Positions 44,380 through 53,766 of a stretch of DNA of 55,654 bases are shown in pieces. The notes under the pieces are model-generated. The model saw only the letters and a list, made by a program, of their open reading frames with translations, was not told the origin of the DNA and ran no database searches. Both the position numbers and the translations under genes were made by a program. Location of the stretch: positions 1-55,654 of the forward strand of contig JAIOZL010000035.1 in NCBI GenBank assembly GCA_021740645.1, read 5' to 3'. The first letter of the stretch is position 1. Each line of letters opens with the position of its first letter. This stretch comes from Bacteroidales bacterium (GTDB taxonomy: Bacteria > Bacteroidota > Bacteroidia > Bacteroidales > JAADJA01).

Positions 44380-45608
44380 AGTGCAGACATTGTGAGACGG
44401 AACTTAAGCATGTTTTTGTAGATCTGGCCTATTCGCCTGTTTCAAATGCTATGCTTTCGCAAAACCAGTTAATGGAACCTGAATTGTATTTTCCTCTGAA
44501 GATTTATACTTGCCACAATTGTTGGTTAGTTCAAGTGGATGAGATGCAAAAGGCGGATAAAATATTCGATGAGCAATATACTTATTTTTCCTCTTTTTCA
44601 TCCTCATGGCTTCAACATGCAAGGAACTATGTCAACATGATGTGTGATAGGTTTTCTTTCGATGAAAATTCCCTGGTTCTTGAAATTGCCTCTAATGATG
44701 GCTATTTGCTTCAGTATTTTAAGGAGAAGGGAATCCCTGTCCTGGGAGTTGATCCTACCGCAAATACGGCAGAAGAAGCCACGAAAAAAGGGATAGAAAC
44801 TATTGTTGACTTTTTCTATGCTGATTTTGCCAGGAACCAAATTGAGGATAAAAACAGAAAAGCTGATTTAATAATAGGCAACAATGTTCTTGCACACGTT
44901 CCTGATATAAACGATTTTGTTAAAGGGATGAAAATTGCCCTCAATCCACAAGGCATTATTACAATGGAGTTCCCTCATTTATTGCAATTGATCAATGAGT
45001 TCCAGTTCGACACCATATATCATGAACATTTTTCATACCTGTCGTTTTATGCTGTAAAACAGATTTTTGAAAAGCAGGGGCTTGAGATGTTTGATGTGGA
45101 AGAAATTCCTACCCATGGAGGTTCTCTTCGAATATACGCCAAACATAAAGGCGACACAAGCAAGAAAATTGGAAAAAGGGTTGAGGACTTATTAAACAAA
45201 GAGGTCGATGCAAAAATAAATTCTCTTGAATTGTATGAAGGGTTTCAGCAAAAGGTTGAAAATGTAAAATATGGAGCTCTAAGTTTCCTGATTGATCAGA
45301 AAAAAGCCGGAAATAAAATTATTGGTTATGGAGCGGCGGCAAAAGGAAATACATTTTTAAATTATTGTGGAATAAAAGGAACTGATATAATTGAGTTTGT
45401 AGTAGACGCATCGCCCTATAAACAAAATAAATTTCTTCCGGGAAGCCATATTCCGGTTGTTGATATTTCAAAAATTAAAGAATATAAGCCTGATTATATT
45501 ATAATTCTGCCCTGGAACCTAAAAAATGAAATTGCCGAACAATTGAAGTTTGTGAGGGAATGGGGTGCAAAATTTGTTATTTTTATACCCGAAACTACCG
45601 TATTTTAA
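44376..45608 (+). CDS. Sugar C-methyltransferase (TylC3/NovU-like)
   Basis: A 410-residue SAM-dependent C-methyltransferase of the family acting on NDP-4-keto-deoxy sugars. The N-terminal zinc-binding module has Cys3, Cys6, Cys46 and Cys49 (CRHC and CHNC). The SAM domain shows VLEIASNDGYLLQYFKEKGI and the following GVDPTANTAEEA; TIYHEHFSYLSFYAV contains the Tyr/His-rich catalytic stretch. The C-terminal domain has IIGYGAAAKGNTFLN, as in TcaB9-type enzymes. This suggests the cassette makes a methyl-branched sugar. Overlaps both neighbours by a few bases. Confidence 0.9.
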   Translation: MKCRHCETELKHVFVDLAYSPVSNAMLSQNQLMEPELYFPLKIYTCHNCWLVQVDEMQKADKIFDEQYTYFSSFSSSWLQHARNYVNMMCDRFSFDENSLVLEIASNDGYLLQYFKEKGIPVLGVDPTANTAEEATKKGIETIVDFFYADFARNQIEDKNRKADLIIGNNVLAHVPDINDFVKGMKIALNPQGIITMEFPHLLQLINEFQFDTIYHEHFSYLSFYAVKQIFEKQGLEMFDVEEIPTHGGSLRIYAKHKGDTSKKIGKRVEDLLNKEVDAKINSLELYEGFQQKVENVKYGALSFLIDQKKAGNKIIGYGAAAKGNTFLNYCGIKGTDIIEFVVDASPYKQNKFLPGSHIPVVDISKIKEYKPDYIIILPWNLKNEIAEQLKFVREWGAKFVIFIPETTVF

Positions 45609-46933
45609 TGTCAAAATATTATCTCAATGATGAAGCCGGATTAAGTAAAGCCGGTAATAAACTCTATCAGTTAATAAATGATCTTTATCCCATATGCCGG
45701 AGTATAACTGGCAAGGGTGTGAGGCAAACTCTTGATATTCTTTCTGAACTTATTCCCCTTAATAAAATAGAAGTACCTTCAGGTACAAAAGCTTTTGATT
45801 GGGAATTGCCTGATGAATGGAATATTAGAGATGCCTGGATAAAAAACAGTAAGGGAGAAAAAATTCTGGATTTTAATGTACTTAATTTGCATGTTCTGAA
45901 TTATAGTACACCTGTAAATGAAACAATTCAGCTAGAGGAATTAAAAAAACATTTATTCACTCTTCCTGAGCAGCCCAACTTGGTTCCCTATCGCACTTCA
46001 TATCATAGTCGTCAGTGGGGCTTTTGTATGTCGCACAACCAAATGATGAAGCTTCCGGAGGAGGAGTATTCGGTATATATCGACTCCACAATAAAACCAG
46101 GTTCTTTAACCTATGGCGAATACTTTATTGAAGGAGAACTTAAAGATGAGGTACTTATCACTTGCCATGTTTGCCACCCCTCTTTATGTAACGACAATTT
46201 ATCAGGCAATGTGATTGCTGCCTATCTTGCTCAGCATTTATCTGGCCAACAATTAAAATACTCATACAGATTTTTATTTATTCCCGGGACAATCGGAAGT
46301 ATTACCTGGTTAAGTCAAAATGAAGATAAGCTTGATAAAATTAAGCATGGTCTGGTCCTAAACCTTTTAGGGGATTCCAGTAATTTTTATTACAAACGTT
46401 CTCGCAGGGAAAATACTGAAATTGATCATATCATGGAGTTTATTCTTGACCAGGATAAAAGAGAGAATACCATCCTTGATTACTCGCCATGGGGATATGA
46501 TGAACGTCAATTTTGCTCGCCAGGAATCAATTTGCCAGTGGGACGTTTATCACGTAAGCCCCATAGTGAATTTCCGGAATATCATACTTCAGCCGATAAT
46601 CTCGACTTTGTGCAACCCGAATACCTGGCAGAATCAATCGGGCTTTTACAAAAAGCCATTTTTGTTATTGAAAATAATGATATTTATATCAATCAGAATC
46701 CAAAATGCGAACCTCAACTTGGCAAACGAGGGCTCTATAAATCTGTAGGTGGTCAACGCGACCAAAAGGATTTTCAGATTGCCATTTTGTGGATATTAAA
46801 TTATTCAGATGGAAAGTATAGCTTATTGGATATAGCGAAAAAGTCAGGGTTGAACTTTCAAGTGATTGTGACTGCTGCAGATGAATTGCTTAAGGCAGGA
46901 CTTTTAAAAAATAAAATTGCACAGGATGGCTGA
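45608..46933 (+). CDS. DUF4910 protein, aminopeptidase-like
   Basis: A 441-residue protein from the ATG at 45608, which overlaps the methyltransferase stop by one base (TAATG); the frame stays open to 45560. It has the DUF4910 pattern with an M28 peptidase-like fold: LITCHVCHPSLCNDNLSG and GYDERQFCSPGINLPVGR followed by EFPEYHTSADNLDF, with candidate metal-binding His, Asp and Glu. A short winged-helix-like C-terminal part follows (about 365-435). Such proteins recur in nucleotide-sugar gene groups without an assigned reaction. It may be a zinc amidohydrolase acting on an amino or acylamido group of the sugar (inference). Confidence 0.82.
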   Translation: MSKYYLNDEAGLSKAGNKLYQLINDLYPICRSITGKGVRQTLDILSELIPLNKIEVPSGTKAFDWELPDEWNIRDAWIKNSKGEKILDFNVLNLHVLNYSTPVNETIQLEELKKHLFTLPEQPNLVPYRTSYHSRQWGFCMSHNQMMKLPEEEYSVYIDSTIKPGSLTYGEYFIEGELKDEVLITCHVCHPSLCNDNLSGNVIAAYLAQHLSGQQLKYSYRFLFIPGTIGSITWLSQNEDKLDKIKHGLVLNLLGDSSNFYYKRSRRENTEIDHIMEFILDQDKRENTILDYSPWGYDERQFCSPGINLPVGRLSRKPHSEFPEYHTSADNLDFVQPEYLAESIGLLQKAIFVIENNDIYINQNPKCEPQLGKRGLYKSVGGQRDQKDFQIAILWILNYSDGKYSLLDIAKKSGLNFQVIVTAADELLKAGLLKNKIAQDG

Positions 46934-47648
46934 TAGTCAGCGAAAAATAGCTTTGATTACCGGGGCCACAAGTGGAATTGGAAAAGCTTGTGCTTTAAAC
47001 TTATTAAGTAAAGGTGTCGAGGTAATTTTAACAGGACGAAGATTTAATGGAATTAAAAAGGAAATTGTTAAAAAGATTGGAAAGAAAGTCACATTTCATT
47101 TGATACCAGCTGATTTGACCAGTGATAATGATCTAAATAAATTGGTCCAAAAAGTTGGAACTATTACTTCTCAATTAGATATCCTTATACATAGTGCCGG
47201 AATAATTCAACTCGGAAAGATTGAAGATTCAGATATTACGTTTCTGGATAAATTGTATGCTGTTAATTTGCGCGCTCCCTATCTTCTTACTCAAAAATTA
47301 CTTCCTTTGGTTATTCATTCAAAAGGAAGCATTGTTTTTATTAATTCCACAGCTGGGCTCAATTCATGGGGAAACGTAGGCCAATATGCTGCCACAAAAC
47401 ATGCATTAACAGCAGTAGCAAAAAGTTTACGTGCTGAGGTTAGCTCCAGGGGTATTAAAATAATCACGGTTTATCCTGGTGCCACCGACACACCTATGCA
47501 GAAGCACATCCAGGAGATGGAAGGAAATTCATACGACCCCTCCCTCTTTATGCCCGCTGATGAGGTTGCTCATATTGTTGTCGATTCTGTAACTGGTATT
47601 GCACATTCAGTTACTACCGATATTGTTATTAAGCCACTTGCAAGATAA
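46917..47648 (+). CDS. Short-chain dehydrogenase/reductase
   Basis: A 243-residue classical SDR. The cofactor site is ITGATSGIGKACALN; the catalytic Ser is in VFINSTAGLNS, with Tyr and Lys in VGQYAATKHALTAV. It likely reduces a keto group of the cassette's sugar (inference). It overlaps the DUF4910 gene by 17 bases from the first ATG; the third-codon ATG downstream (46926, MADSQRK) is an equal candidate. Confidence 0.9.
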   Translation: MHRMADSQRKIALITGATSGIGKACALNLLSKGVEVILTGRRFNGIKKEIVKKIGKKVTFHLIPADLTSDNDLNKLVQKVGTITSQLDILIHSAGIIQLGKIEDSDITFLDKLYAVNLRAPYLLTQKLLPLVIHSKGSIVFINSTAGLNSWGNVGQYAATKHALTAVAKSLRAEVSSRGIKIITVYPGATDTPMQKHIQEMEGNSYDPSLFMPADEVAHIVVDSVTGIAHSVTTDIVIKPLAR

Positions 47649-47650
47649 TT

Positions 47651-48451
47651 TTGAATACCAAGGATAAATACAACTTTGTTGGACTTATCCCTGCTGCAGG
47701 TGTTGGAAGCAGGCTATCCTATAAAAAAGGAAGCAAGGAAATGGTACCTGTAGGCGATTATACAGACAATAAGAATAACCCTCAACCCAGACCTGTAATT
47801 GCGTATTTGTTAAATAGTCTGGTTCAAGCTAATGTGTATGACATTCACATCGTGATCCGGGAAGGGAAATCTGATATTCCTTCTTATTTAAATTCTGGAA
47901 AAGAGTTTGATGCGAATATTTCTTATCATTTAACTAAAAGCACATCAGGTGTACCTTTTACAATAAATGAAGCTTATCCATTTATAAAGGACAAAAACGT
48001 TTTATTTGGATTTCCTGACATTCTTATTTCCCCTTTATCTGCTTTTCATACCTTAAAAATCGGTTTGACAGAATTAGAGAAAACAGAAGTTTTACTAGGA
48101 TTATTTCCTGTTTCAGAACAGTCAGAGTGGCATACTGTAGCTATGGATGAGGAATTTAATGTGAAAGAAATAAGGATGAAAAAACCCAGCATTAAAGGCA
48201 TTAGGTATGCCTGGGTAATGGCTGCATGGCGTCCGGTTTTTTCCTCATTTTTAAATGAAAAAATTGTTGAATTCTCTGCTGATAGAAATAATATAAACAG
48301 AGAAATCCAGTTAAGCGAAATTTTACAAATGGCAATATCAGAAGGAATTCGGGTAACAGGTTTAACTTTTGACGCTGGAAATTGTTTAGATATTGGCACA
48401 GATAAAGGATTTTTACTAGCTAAAAGTTTTGTGAAAAACAATTTATTATAG
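47651..48451 (+). CDS. Sugar-1-phosphate nucleotidyltransferase (RmlA-like)
   Basis: A 266-residue nucleotidyltransferase with LIPAAGVGSRLSYKKGSKEM as the nucleotide-binding start (the usual GxGxRL) and a central YLLNSLVQANV block. The start is TTG at 47651, 2 bases after the SDR stop. DVLFGFPDILIS-type motif (here VLFGFPDILISPLSAF) marks the metal and sugar site. It is the second nucleotidyltransferase of the cassette, alongside rfbF at its start, so the cassette may activate two sugars or a sugar and a branch. Specificity not determinable. Confidence 0.85.
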   Translation: MNTKDKYNFVGLIPAAGVGSRLSYKKGSKEMVPVGDYTDNKNNPQPRPVIAYLLNSLVQANVYDIHIVIREGKSDIPSYLNSGKEFDANISYHLTKSTSGVPFTINEAYPFIKDKNVLFGFPDILISPLSAFHTLKIGLTELEKTEVLLGLFPVSEQSEWHTVAMDEEFNVKEIRMKKPSIKGIRYAWVMAAWRPVFSSFLNEKIVEFSADRNNINREIQLSEILQMAISEGIRVTGLTFDAGNCLDIGTDKGFLLAKSFVKNNLL

Positions 48452-48491
48452 CCGATAATTTTGGCCTTTATTGCTTTTCAATTATTTTTAG

Positions 48492-48499
48492 TTACTTTG
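48492..48499 (+). promoter_or_regulatory. Weak -7-like element before the GT2 gene
   Basis: TTACTTTG followed by CAC resembles the TAnnTTTG box with one mismatch, 44 bases before the ATG at 48544. It sits in the 92-base gap after the sugar cassette. Weak call by inspection. Confidence 0.25.
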
Positions 48500-48543
48500 C
48501 ACGGAAATTAATTATTGATTCAAAAAAATCTACCTTTACTTGT

Positions 48544-49491
48544 ATGGCTAAAGCCTTAAACTCTAATCCACAACCGCTTGTAGCATTAGGTGTGCCCGTT
48601 TACAACGGGGGTGACTTTATTATAGAATGTTTGCAATCAATTCTTGACCAGACCTATAAAAACTGGGAATGTGTGGTAATTGATAACTGCAGTAAAGATA
48701 ATACCAACGAACTGGTTAAGGATTTTATTAAAGATGACAAACGATTCAGGCTATTTAAAAATGAGGAATTCCTGAACGTTATGAATAACTGGAATGAGTC
48801 ATTCAAACATATTTCTGATGATGCAAAATATTTTAAAGTAGTTCCTGCGGATGACTGGTTGTTTGATAATTTCTTGACCGAAATGATCAGCTTAATGGAA
48901 ACAGACCCTGAAATAGGAATTTGTTCTTCTTATCGGATTGATGGTTCACTCATTAGAGGAAACGGACTGGACTATTATAAGGGAAATGTTTTTGAGGGTA
49001 AAAAGATACTGGTAGATGAGCTCCGCAAGATTATTGATGTTACAGGGTCAGGAAACACCGTAATCTATAGAATAGAAAGTCTTAAAAAATTAGGTTTTTA
49101 TCCTAAAATATTTAGTGACTTAAGTTTACATGTGGACACTGAACTAGCTTATGAGTTATTGGCTATTTCAAAATTTGGATTTGCTTATAATGTGTTAAGT
49201 TATACACGTAGGCATAATGAAAGTATTACTACCTCCATAGTTTCCAAGTTAAATACTTCAATTTGTTTTAGAGACAACCAGTTGCATAAATATGCAAACT
49301 ACATACCCGACTTTAAAAAATATTATAAACGACACAGGTTTGAGTACACAATTTTATTTATTAAAAAACTTTTATCAGGTAATAAAAAGTGGCTTGATTG
49401 GCATAAGGCTCATTTAAATAATAAATTTACTTTCACAGAAGTAGTGGTTACAATAATTAAAAGGGTTTTTTTTATATCCCCAAGTAAATAA
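48544..49491 (+). CDS. Family 2 glycosyltransferase
   Basis: A 315-residue GT-A type glycosyltransferase: LVALGVPVYNGGDFIIECLQ and ILDQTYKNWECVVIDNCSKD form the nucleotide-binding start, and KVVPADDWLFDN carries the metal-binding DxD-type Asp pair. TARRHNESITTS-like residues near the end (YTRRHNESITTS) match the usual acceptor-side motif of the family. Likely adds one sugar of the repeat unit at the cytoplasmic face. Sugar unknown. Confidence 0.9.
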   Translation: MAKALNSNPQPLVALGVPVYNGGDFIIECLQSILDQTYKNWECVVIDNCSKDNTNELVKDFIKDDKRFRLFKNEEFLNVMNNWNESFKHISDDAKYFKVVPADDWLFDNFLTEMISLMETDPEIGICSSYRIDGSLIRGNGLDYYKGNVFEGKKILVDELRKIIDVTGSGNTVIYRIESLKKLGFYPKIFSDLSLHVDTELAYELLAISKFGFAYNVLSYTRRHNESITTSIVSKLNTSICFRDNQLHKYANYIPDFKKYYKRHRFEYTILFIKKLLSGNKKWLDWHKAHLNNKFTFTEVVVTIIKRVFFISPSK

Positions 49492-49570
49492 TTGTACAAA
49501 TTAACCACAACCCCAATTCATTTACACCGTATTAGTTAAATATTTATACAGTCATAGATAAAAGAAAACC

Positions 49571-50989
49571 GTGAGTTTTAGAAAGTCCTTGTTCAAAAAT
49601 CTTCTTACTTTGGGTGGCTATAATTACAGTTCTCAAGCTGCAAATTTTCTGGCCTCCATTGTACTGTCAAGGTTATTGGTTCCGGAAGAGTATGGCTATG
49701 TAGCATTAATTACAGTTTTTACAGGCTTTGTTACTATTTTTTCAGATGCAGGCATCTCCTATGTGATTATTCGAAGTGATTACGGGCGTACATTCTGGAG
49801 GGCAGTCACAAACCTGTCATTTTATATTGGATTGGCCTTATTTGGAATTATGCTTATTCTTGCCTGGCCTATTGCCTTGTTTTATGATGATGCAAGCCTG
49901 GTGATTCCCACTATGGTAATGGCCCTGACTTTTATAGCAAGTGCACTTAAGATTGCCCCAATGGCAGTTTTTACAAAAGAGCTGAACTTCAATTTTGTGG
50001 GCAAAGTACGACTGATAGCAAACCTTACTAGTATTGGAATGATGATCATCATGGCTTTTTTAGGGTTTTCGTATTGGTCATTGATAATCCCTCAAATCTT
50101 AATGCACCTTGTTGAATTTATTCTTTTTGAATATAAACTACGTCTTGGCTTTAAAATTTATCCTTGGTGTTACACCAAAGCTGCGTATCGAAAGACTAAA
50201 AGTTTACTTACAAATCTCAGTGGGTTTAACCTGGTGAATTATTGGGCACGAAATGCGGATAATCTGATAATCGGTAAATTTTACAGTAGTTACGATCTGG
50301 GGATTTACAACAGGGCCTATAAAATGTTGCAGTTGTCCTTGTCTCTCATTACAGGCTTATTCGGAACAGTGCTTTATCCAAGTCTGAAAAAATTCACTGC
50401 TGAAGGGGGTGACCTAAATCCTGAATATGGTGGATTACTAGGTGTTATTAGCCTTCTAAATTATCCAATTAGTGCGGTACTAATATTAATTCCCTATCCA
50501 TTTGTTCGAGTTTTATGGGGAGAAAACTGGATGCTGGTAGCAGATCTGCTGCCTTATTTTGGCGTTTTAATTATGTTCCAAACACTTATTTCTACAACAG
50601 GGCATATTTATTTGTTACTTGAACATGAGCGAAGATTTATGCTAATAGGAGTAGGCTCAGCCATTTTAATGGTAATTGCAATAGTTATAGGATCTTTTTA
50701 TTCAATGAAAGCAGTGGCAATTTCATATGCTTTTTGTTATATGCTGCTTATTGTACCCCTTCATATTTATGTTGGCTTCTATAAAACTTTTAAATTTAAA
50801 TTTAGTTTTATCTGGAAGTTTTGGTTCCCTAAAATTATTTTTGGAATAGCTATGATGTTTGCAGTATTTTATGAATTACAAACATGGTTGTACATTATAT
50901 TACCAGCATATTTGATACATTTGCTCTATAACCAACGTACTGAACTTTCGAAATTAAAAGGGCTTATTTTAAATAGGATTAACAAATAA
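49571..50989 (+). CDS. Wzx-type oligosaccharide flippase (MOP superfamily)
   Basis: Flips the lipid-linked repeat unit across the inner membrane. The 472-residue protein has about twelve to fourteen membrane helices and the WzxC-like start (ANFLASIVLSRLLVPEEYGY). Conserved parts include RNADNLIIGKFYSSYDLGIY and LLGVISLLNYPISAVLILIP. The start is GTG (49571). It lies 79 bases after the GT2 gene and before a second glycosyltransferase. Confidence 0.92.
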   Translation: MSFRKSLFKNLLTLGGYNYSSQAANFLASIVLSRLLVPEEYGYVALITVFTGFVTIFSDAGISYVIIRSDYGRTFWRAVTNLSFYIGLALFGIMLILAWPIALFYDDASLVIPTMVMALTFIASALKIAPMAVFTKELNFNFVGKVRLIANLTSIGMMIIMAFLGFSYWSLIIPQILMHLVEFILFEYKLRLGFKIYPWCYTKAAYRKTKSLLTNLSGFNLVNYWARNADNLIIGKFYSSYDLGIYNRAYKMLQLSLSLITGLFGTVLYPSLKKFTAEGGDLNPEYGGLLGVISLLNYPISAVLILIPYPFVRVLWGENWMLVADLLPYFGVLIMFQTLISTTGHIYLLLEHERRFMLIGVGSAILMVIAIVIGSFYSMKAVAISYAFCYMLLIVPLHIYVGFYKTFKFKFSFIWKFWFPKIIFGIAMMFAVFYELQTWLYIILPAYLIHLLYNQRTELSKLKGLILNRINK

Positions 50990-51026
50990 TTGAAGTGGGG
51001 ATTAACCCCCGAAAATATATTTCTTT

Positions 51027-52187
51027 ATGCCGAATAGTTACAAACCTGCTATAGTAGTTGCAGCTTTTAACCGGATGCGGTCGGTGCAGCGAATTCTAGC
51101 TTCGCTGGATAAAGCAGTATATCCTGATGATACTCAACTGGTAATTAGTATAGATAACGACGGAACAAATCAGGATGTTTATCAATTTGCTGAGAATTAT
51201 AATTGGAGATATGGCAAGAAAAAGGTAATCTATCATTCTGAATGGTTGGGCTTGAGGGAACATATTCTCAGATGTGGGGAGTTAGCGAATCAATATGGTT
51301 CTGTGATTATCCTGGAAGAAGATATATATGTGGCCCCCTTATTCTATAAATATGCATGTGAAGCTATAAATTATTATGCTTCTGATAACAGGATTGCCGG
51401 TGTTTCGTTGTATCGGTTGCCTTATGTAGAAGGTCACAAAGCGCCATTTGTTCCTTTTGATGATGGCACGGATGTGTTTTTTATCCAAATGGCAGGTTCA
51501 ATCGGACAGATTTGGACTTCTGAACATTGGAATAAATTTAAAGAGTGGTACGATACAAAACCTGACTTGTCCCAGGTTAGGCCAATGTCAGAAATAATCA
51601 AGGCCTGGCCCGATAGCTCATGGAAAAAGTATTTTGCTGCTTATGTGATCCTTTTTAATAAGTATTTTGTTTTTCCGAAAAGATCCTATGTAACTAATTT
51701 TGCAGATGCCGGCACCAATATGGTTTCCAAAACCTTCGTTTTACAGGTACCCTTAACATTACACGATTACCAACCAAAGTTTGTTGGATTAGATGACTCA
51801 GATTGTGTATATGATTCTTATACAGAAATGATGCCTGACAGGCTGGTTAAGTTCAATCAAAATTTAAAGAAATATGATTTTGAGCTGGACTTATACGGTG
51901 AAAAGGAAATGTATGTAAAGGATTATGTGCTCACTACAAGAAAATGTAAAAATATAATCATGTCATTCGACCGGAACATGAAACCCCATGAAATGAATGT
52001 TATGTTTGGGCTTCCCGGAACTGCAATTTCTTTTGCCCGTAAGGAAGATGTGCTGATGCGTCGCAAGAAAGTTAGTGAAAGACTTTCGGACTATAATTAC
52101 TTTTACATTACCGCATTTACCACTACTTATATGTTCAAGATCATGATTTCAAGATTTATTACCCGAATGAAGAACTTTTTTAAATAA
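51027..52187 (+). CDS. GT-A glycosyltransferase (GNT-I/GT13-like or family 2-like)
   Basis: A 386-residue protein. The N-terminus has IVVAAFNRMRSVQRILASLD and VISIDNDGTN; SVIILEEDIYVAPLFYKYAC provides the EED metal-binding triad, similar to eukaryotic GnT-I (GT13), where the same motif is followed by an SxF-like segment. VSKTFVLQVPLTL and a Lys/Arg-rich C-terminus follow. It likely transfers an NDP-sugar to the growing glycan. Assignment to GT13 or GT2 cannot be settled by eye. Confidence 0.78.
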   Translation: MPNSYKPAIVVAAFNRMRSVQRILASLDKAVYPDDTQLVISIDNDGTNQDVYQFAENYNWRYGKKKVIYHSEWLGLREHILRCGELANQYGSVIILEEDIYVAPLFYKYACEAINYYASDNRIAGVSLYRLPYVEGHKAPFVPFDDGTDVFFIQMAGSIGQIWTSEHWNKFKEWYDTKPDLSQVRPMSEIIKAWPDSSWKKYFAAYVILFNKYFVFPKRSYVTNFADAGTNMVSKTFVLQVPLTLHDYQPKFVGLDDSDCVYDSYTEMMPDRLVKFNQNLKKYDFELDLYGEKEMYVKDYVLTTRKCKNIIMSFDRNMKPHEMNVMFGLPGTAISFARKEDVLMRRKKVSERLSDYNYFYITAFTTTYMFKIMISRFITRMKNFFK

Positions 52188-52227
52188 TTTAGTGGCTGAA
52201 AGTTTTTAGCACGAAATTAGTCCAACT

Positions 52228-53403
52228 ATGCTGCGACAGATATCATTATTTTTTATTTACCTGGCTTCGGTATCTGTTTTTTGGCTTGCAATGCTCCCCA
52301 AAAATTTAATTCATGCATTTTCTGCTTCTATGATTCTTCTCATACTAGTGGTTGTGCTTATAGGGCTAATATATGATCGTTCCGACAGGTTCAAACAGAA
52401 TTTTGGTGTAGAAATCATGATGATCTTTCTCGCAATTATGCTAAGTACTTTTGGTGCTAAATGGGGGCATAATCAAATGTTTGGCCTTACCATATGGGCC
52501 CAAAAGGGCATGTTGTTTTATATGCTTTATTTTTTCCTGCATACAATACGCATACGGCCAAAGGAAATAGAGCGATTAATGCTTTTGATTGCAATATTAT
52601 ATATAGTTAGTTTCATGCTACAGTATTTGGCTTATCCCCGGATTTTATTTAATACCCGTGTTCAGGAAGACCGGGGAACAGTTAGAATTTTCCTTCCGGG
52701 AAAAGCTTTTGTTGTGGTTATGTATTTTTACTTCCTTCAGTTGTTTTTCGAAAAAACCAAACCTCACTATTTGATATTTTGTTTATTAACATTTATTGTA
52801 ACCATATTGCAAGGTACACGGTCAGCCTTATTGCTTTTATTGGTGGGTACATTGTTTAATCTTATTTTTAGTAAGCGGGTTAAATCGAGATTCTTAATAC
52901 TTTTTCTATTAATGTTAAGTATAATACCCATCTTCATCATATTTCAGGATATATTTCTCAATATGGTCGCTGTTTCTGAGGAACAATCGGAAACGGCAGA
53001 AGAAGATATTCGTGTGAAAGCGGCTACATATTTCCTTACTGATTTTAATCCGGGCTGGCTTAATTATGTTATTGGTAACGGCGAATCGCATATGGCTTCT
53101 GCATATGGTATGCAGGTTGAAATGTTCAAGATTAATTTTGGCTATTTTCAGTCCGATATTGGATTAATTGGGGAATATGTAAAGTATGGAATCCTTTATG
53201 TTTTAGCAGTTATCTTAATTTTGCGTAAAGTCCTAATACTTAAACTGGAACCTCAATATTTGTATTTTAAATATTATATTGGAATATCATTTATCGGTAT
53301 GATAATGGGCGGGATATTTGCAAAGGAAGATTCATTTGTTCCTATTCTCGCATTACTTTATTTCATTGATGTAAGTGAATATAACTTTAAGCATCCTACT
53401 TAG
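52228..53403 (+). CDS. Wzy-like polysaccharide polymerase
   Basis: A 391-residue membrane protein with about ten hydrophobic segments and one longer periplasmic loop (about residues 245-315), the layout of Wzy/O-antigen ligase-type proteins. An Arg near LQGTRSALLLLLVGT and the loop motif GNGESH are consistent with Wzy. It presumably joins the flipped repeat units in the periplasm. These proteins diverge strongly, so the call rests on topology and position after Wzx. Confidence 0.75.
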   Translation: MLRQISLFFIYLASVSVFWLAMLPKNLIHAFSASMILLILVVVLIGLIYDRSDRFKQNFGVEIMMIFLAIMLSTFGAKWGHNQMFGLTIWAQKGMLFYMLYFFLHTIRIRPKEIERLMLLIAILYIVSFMLQYLAYPRILFNTRVQEDRGTVRIFLPGKAFVVVMYFYFLQLFFEKTKPHYLIFCLLTFIVTILQGTRSALLLLLVGTLFNLIFSKRVKSRFLILFLLMLSIIPIFIIFQDIFLNMVAVSEEQSETAEEDIRVKAATYFLTDFNPGWLNYVIGNGESHMASAYGMQVEMFKINFGYFQSDIGLIGEYVKYGILYVLAVILILRKVLILKLEPQYLYFKYYIGISFIGMIMGGIFAKEDSFVPILALLYFIDVSEYNFKHPT

Positions 53404-53766
53404 AGTTTTACATTTTATTTTCTAAATTTTTCATTATCCAATATAATAGTTCCCGATATAAATTTACCATAAACCCACATTATTAAACCAGTTTTCACCA
53501 GTCACTTTAAATCTGAAAAACTTACTTAATTAAATATCGCTCATAAATTATCGAGCCCTGATTGCCTATATCCGAAATCGTTTCTCCGCTTTTAAATATC
53601 GGATAATTTATTCCCAAAATTAGCAAAATATAAATGGTTGAAATGTAATGCATTAGCCTGACCAGTTTACCTTGGCATAGTTTTGAATATTCCCGGTTTG
53701 TAGATTACCCAACCCAAACATTTCGCAGTATATTCTGCAAACAAGGTGTCTTAAAAATCAAGGTAA
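53404..53766. other. 363-base spacer before the beta-helix protein
   Basis: No supported gene. It holds an inverted repeat (TATCCGA near 53568-53574 and TCGGATA near 53598-53604) around a 23-base spacer. A -7-like TAGTTTTG lies at 53678-53685, 81 bases before the ATG, which could drive the final gene separately from the polysaccharide operon. Confidence 0.3.
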
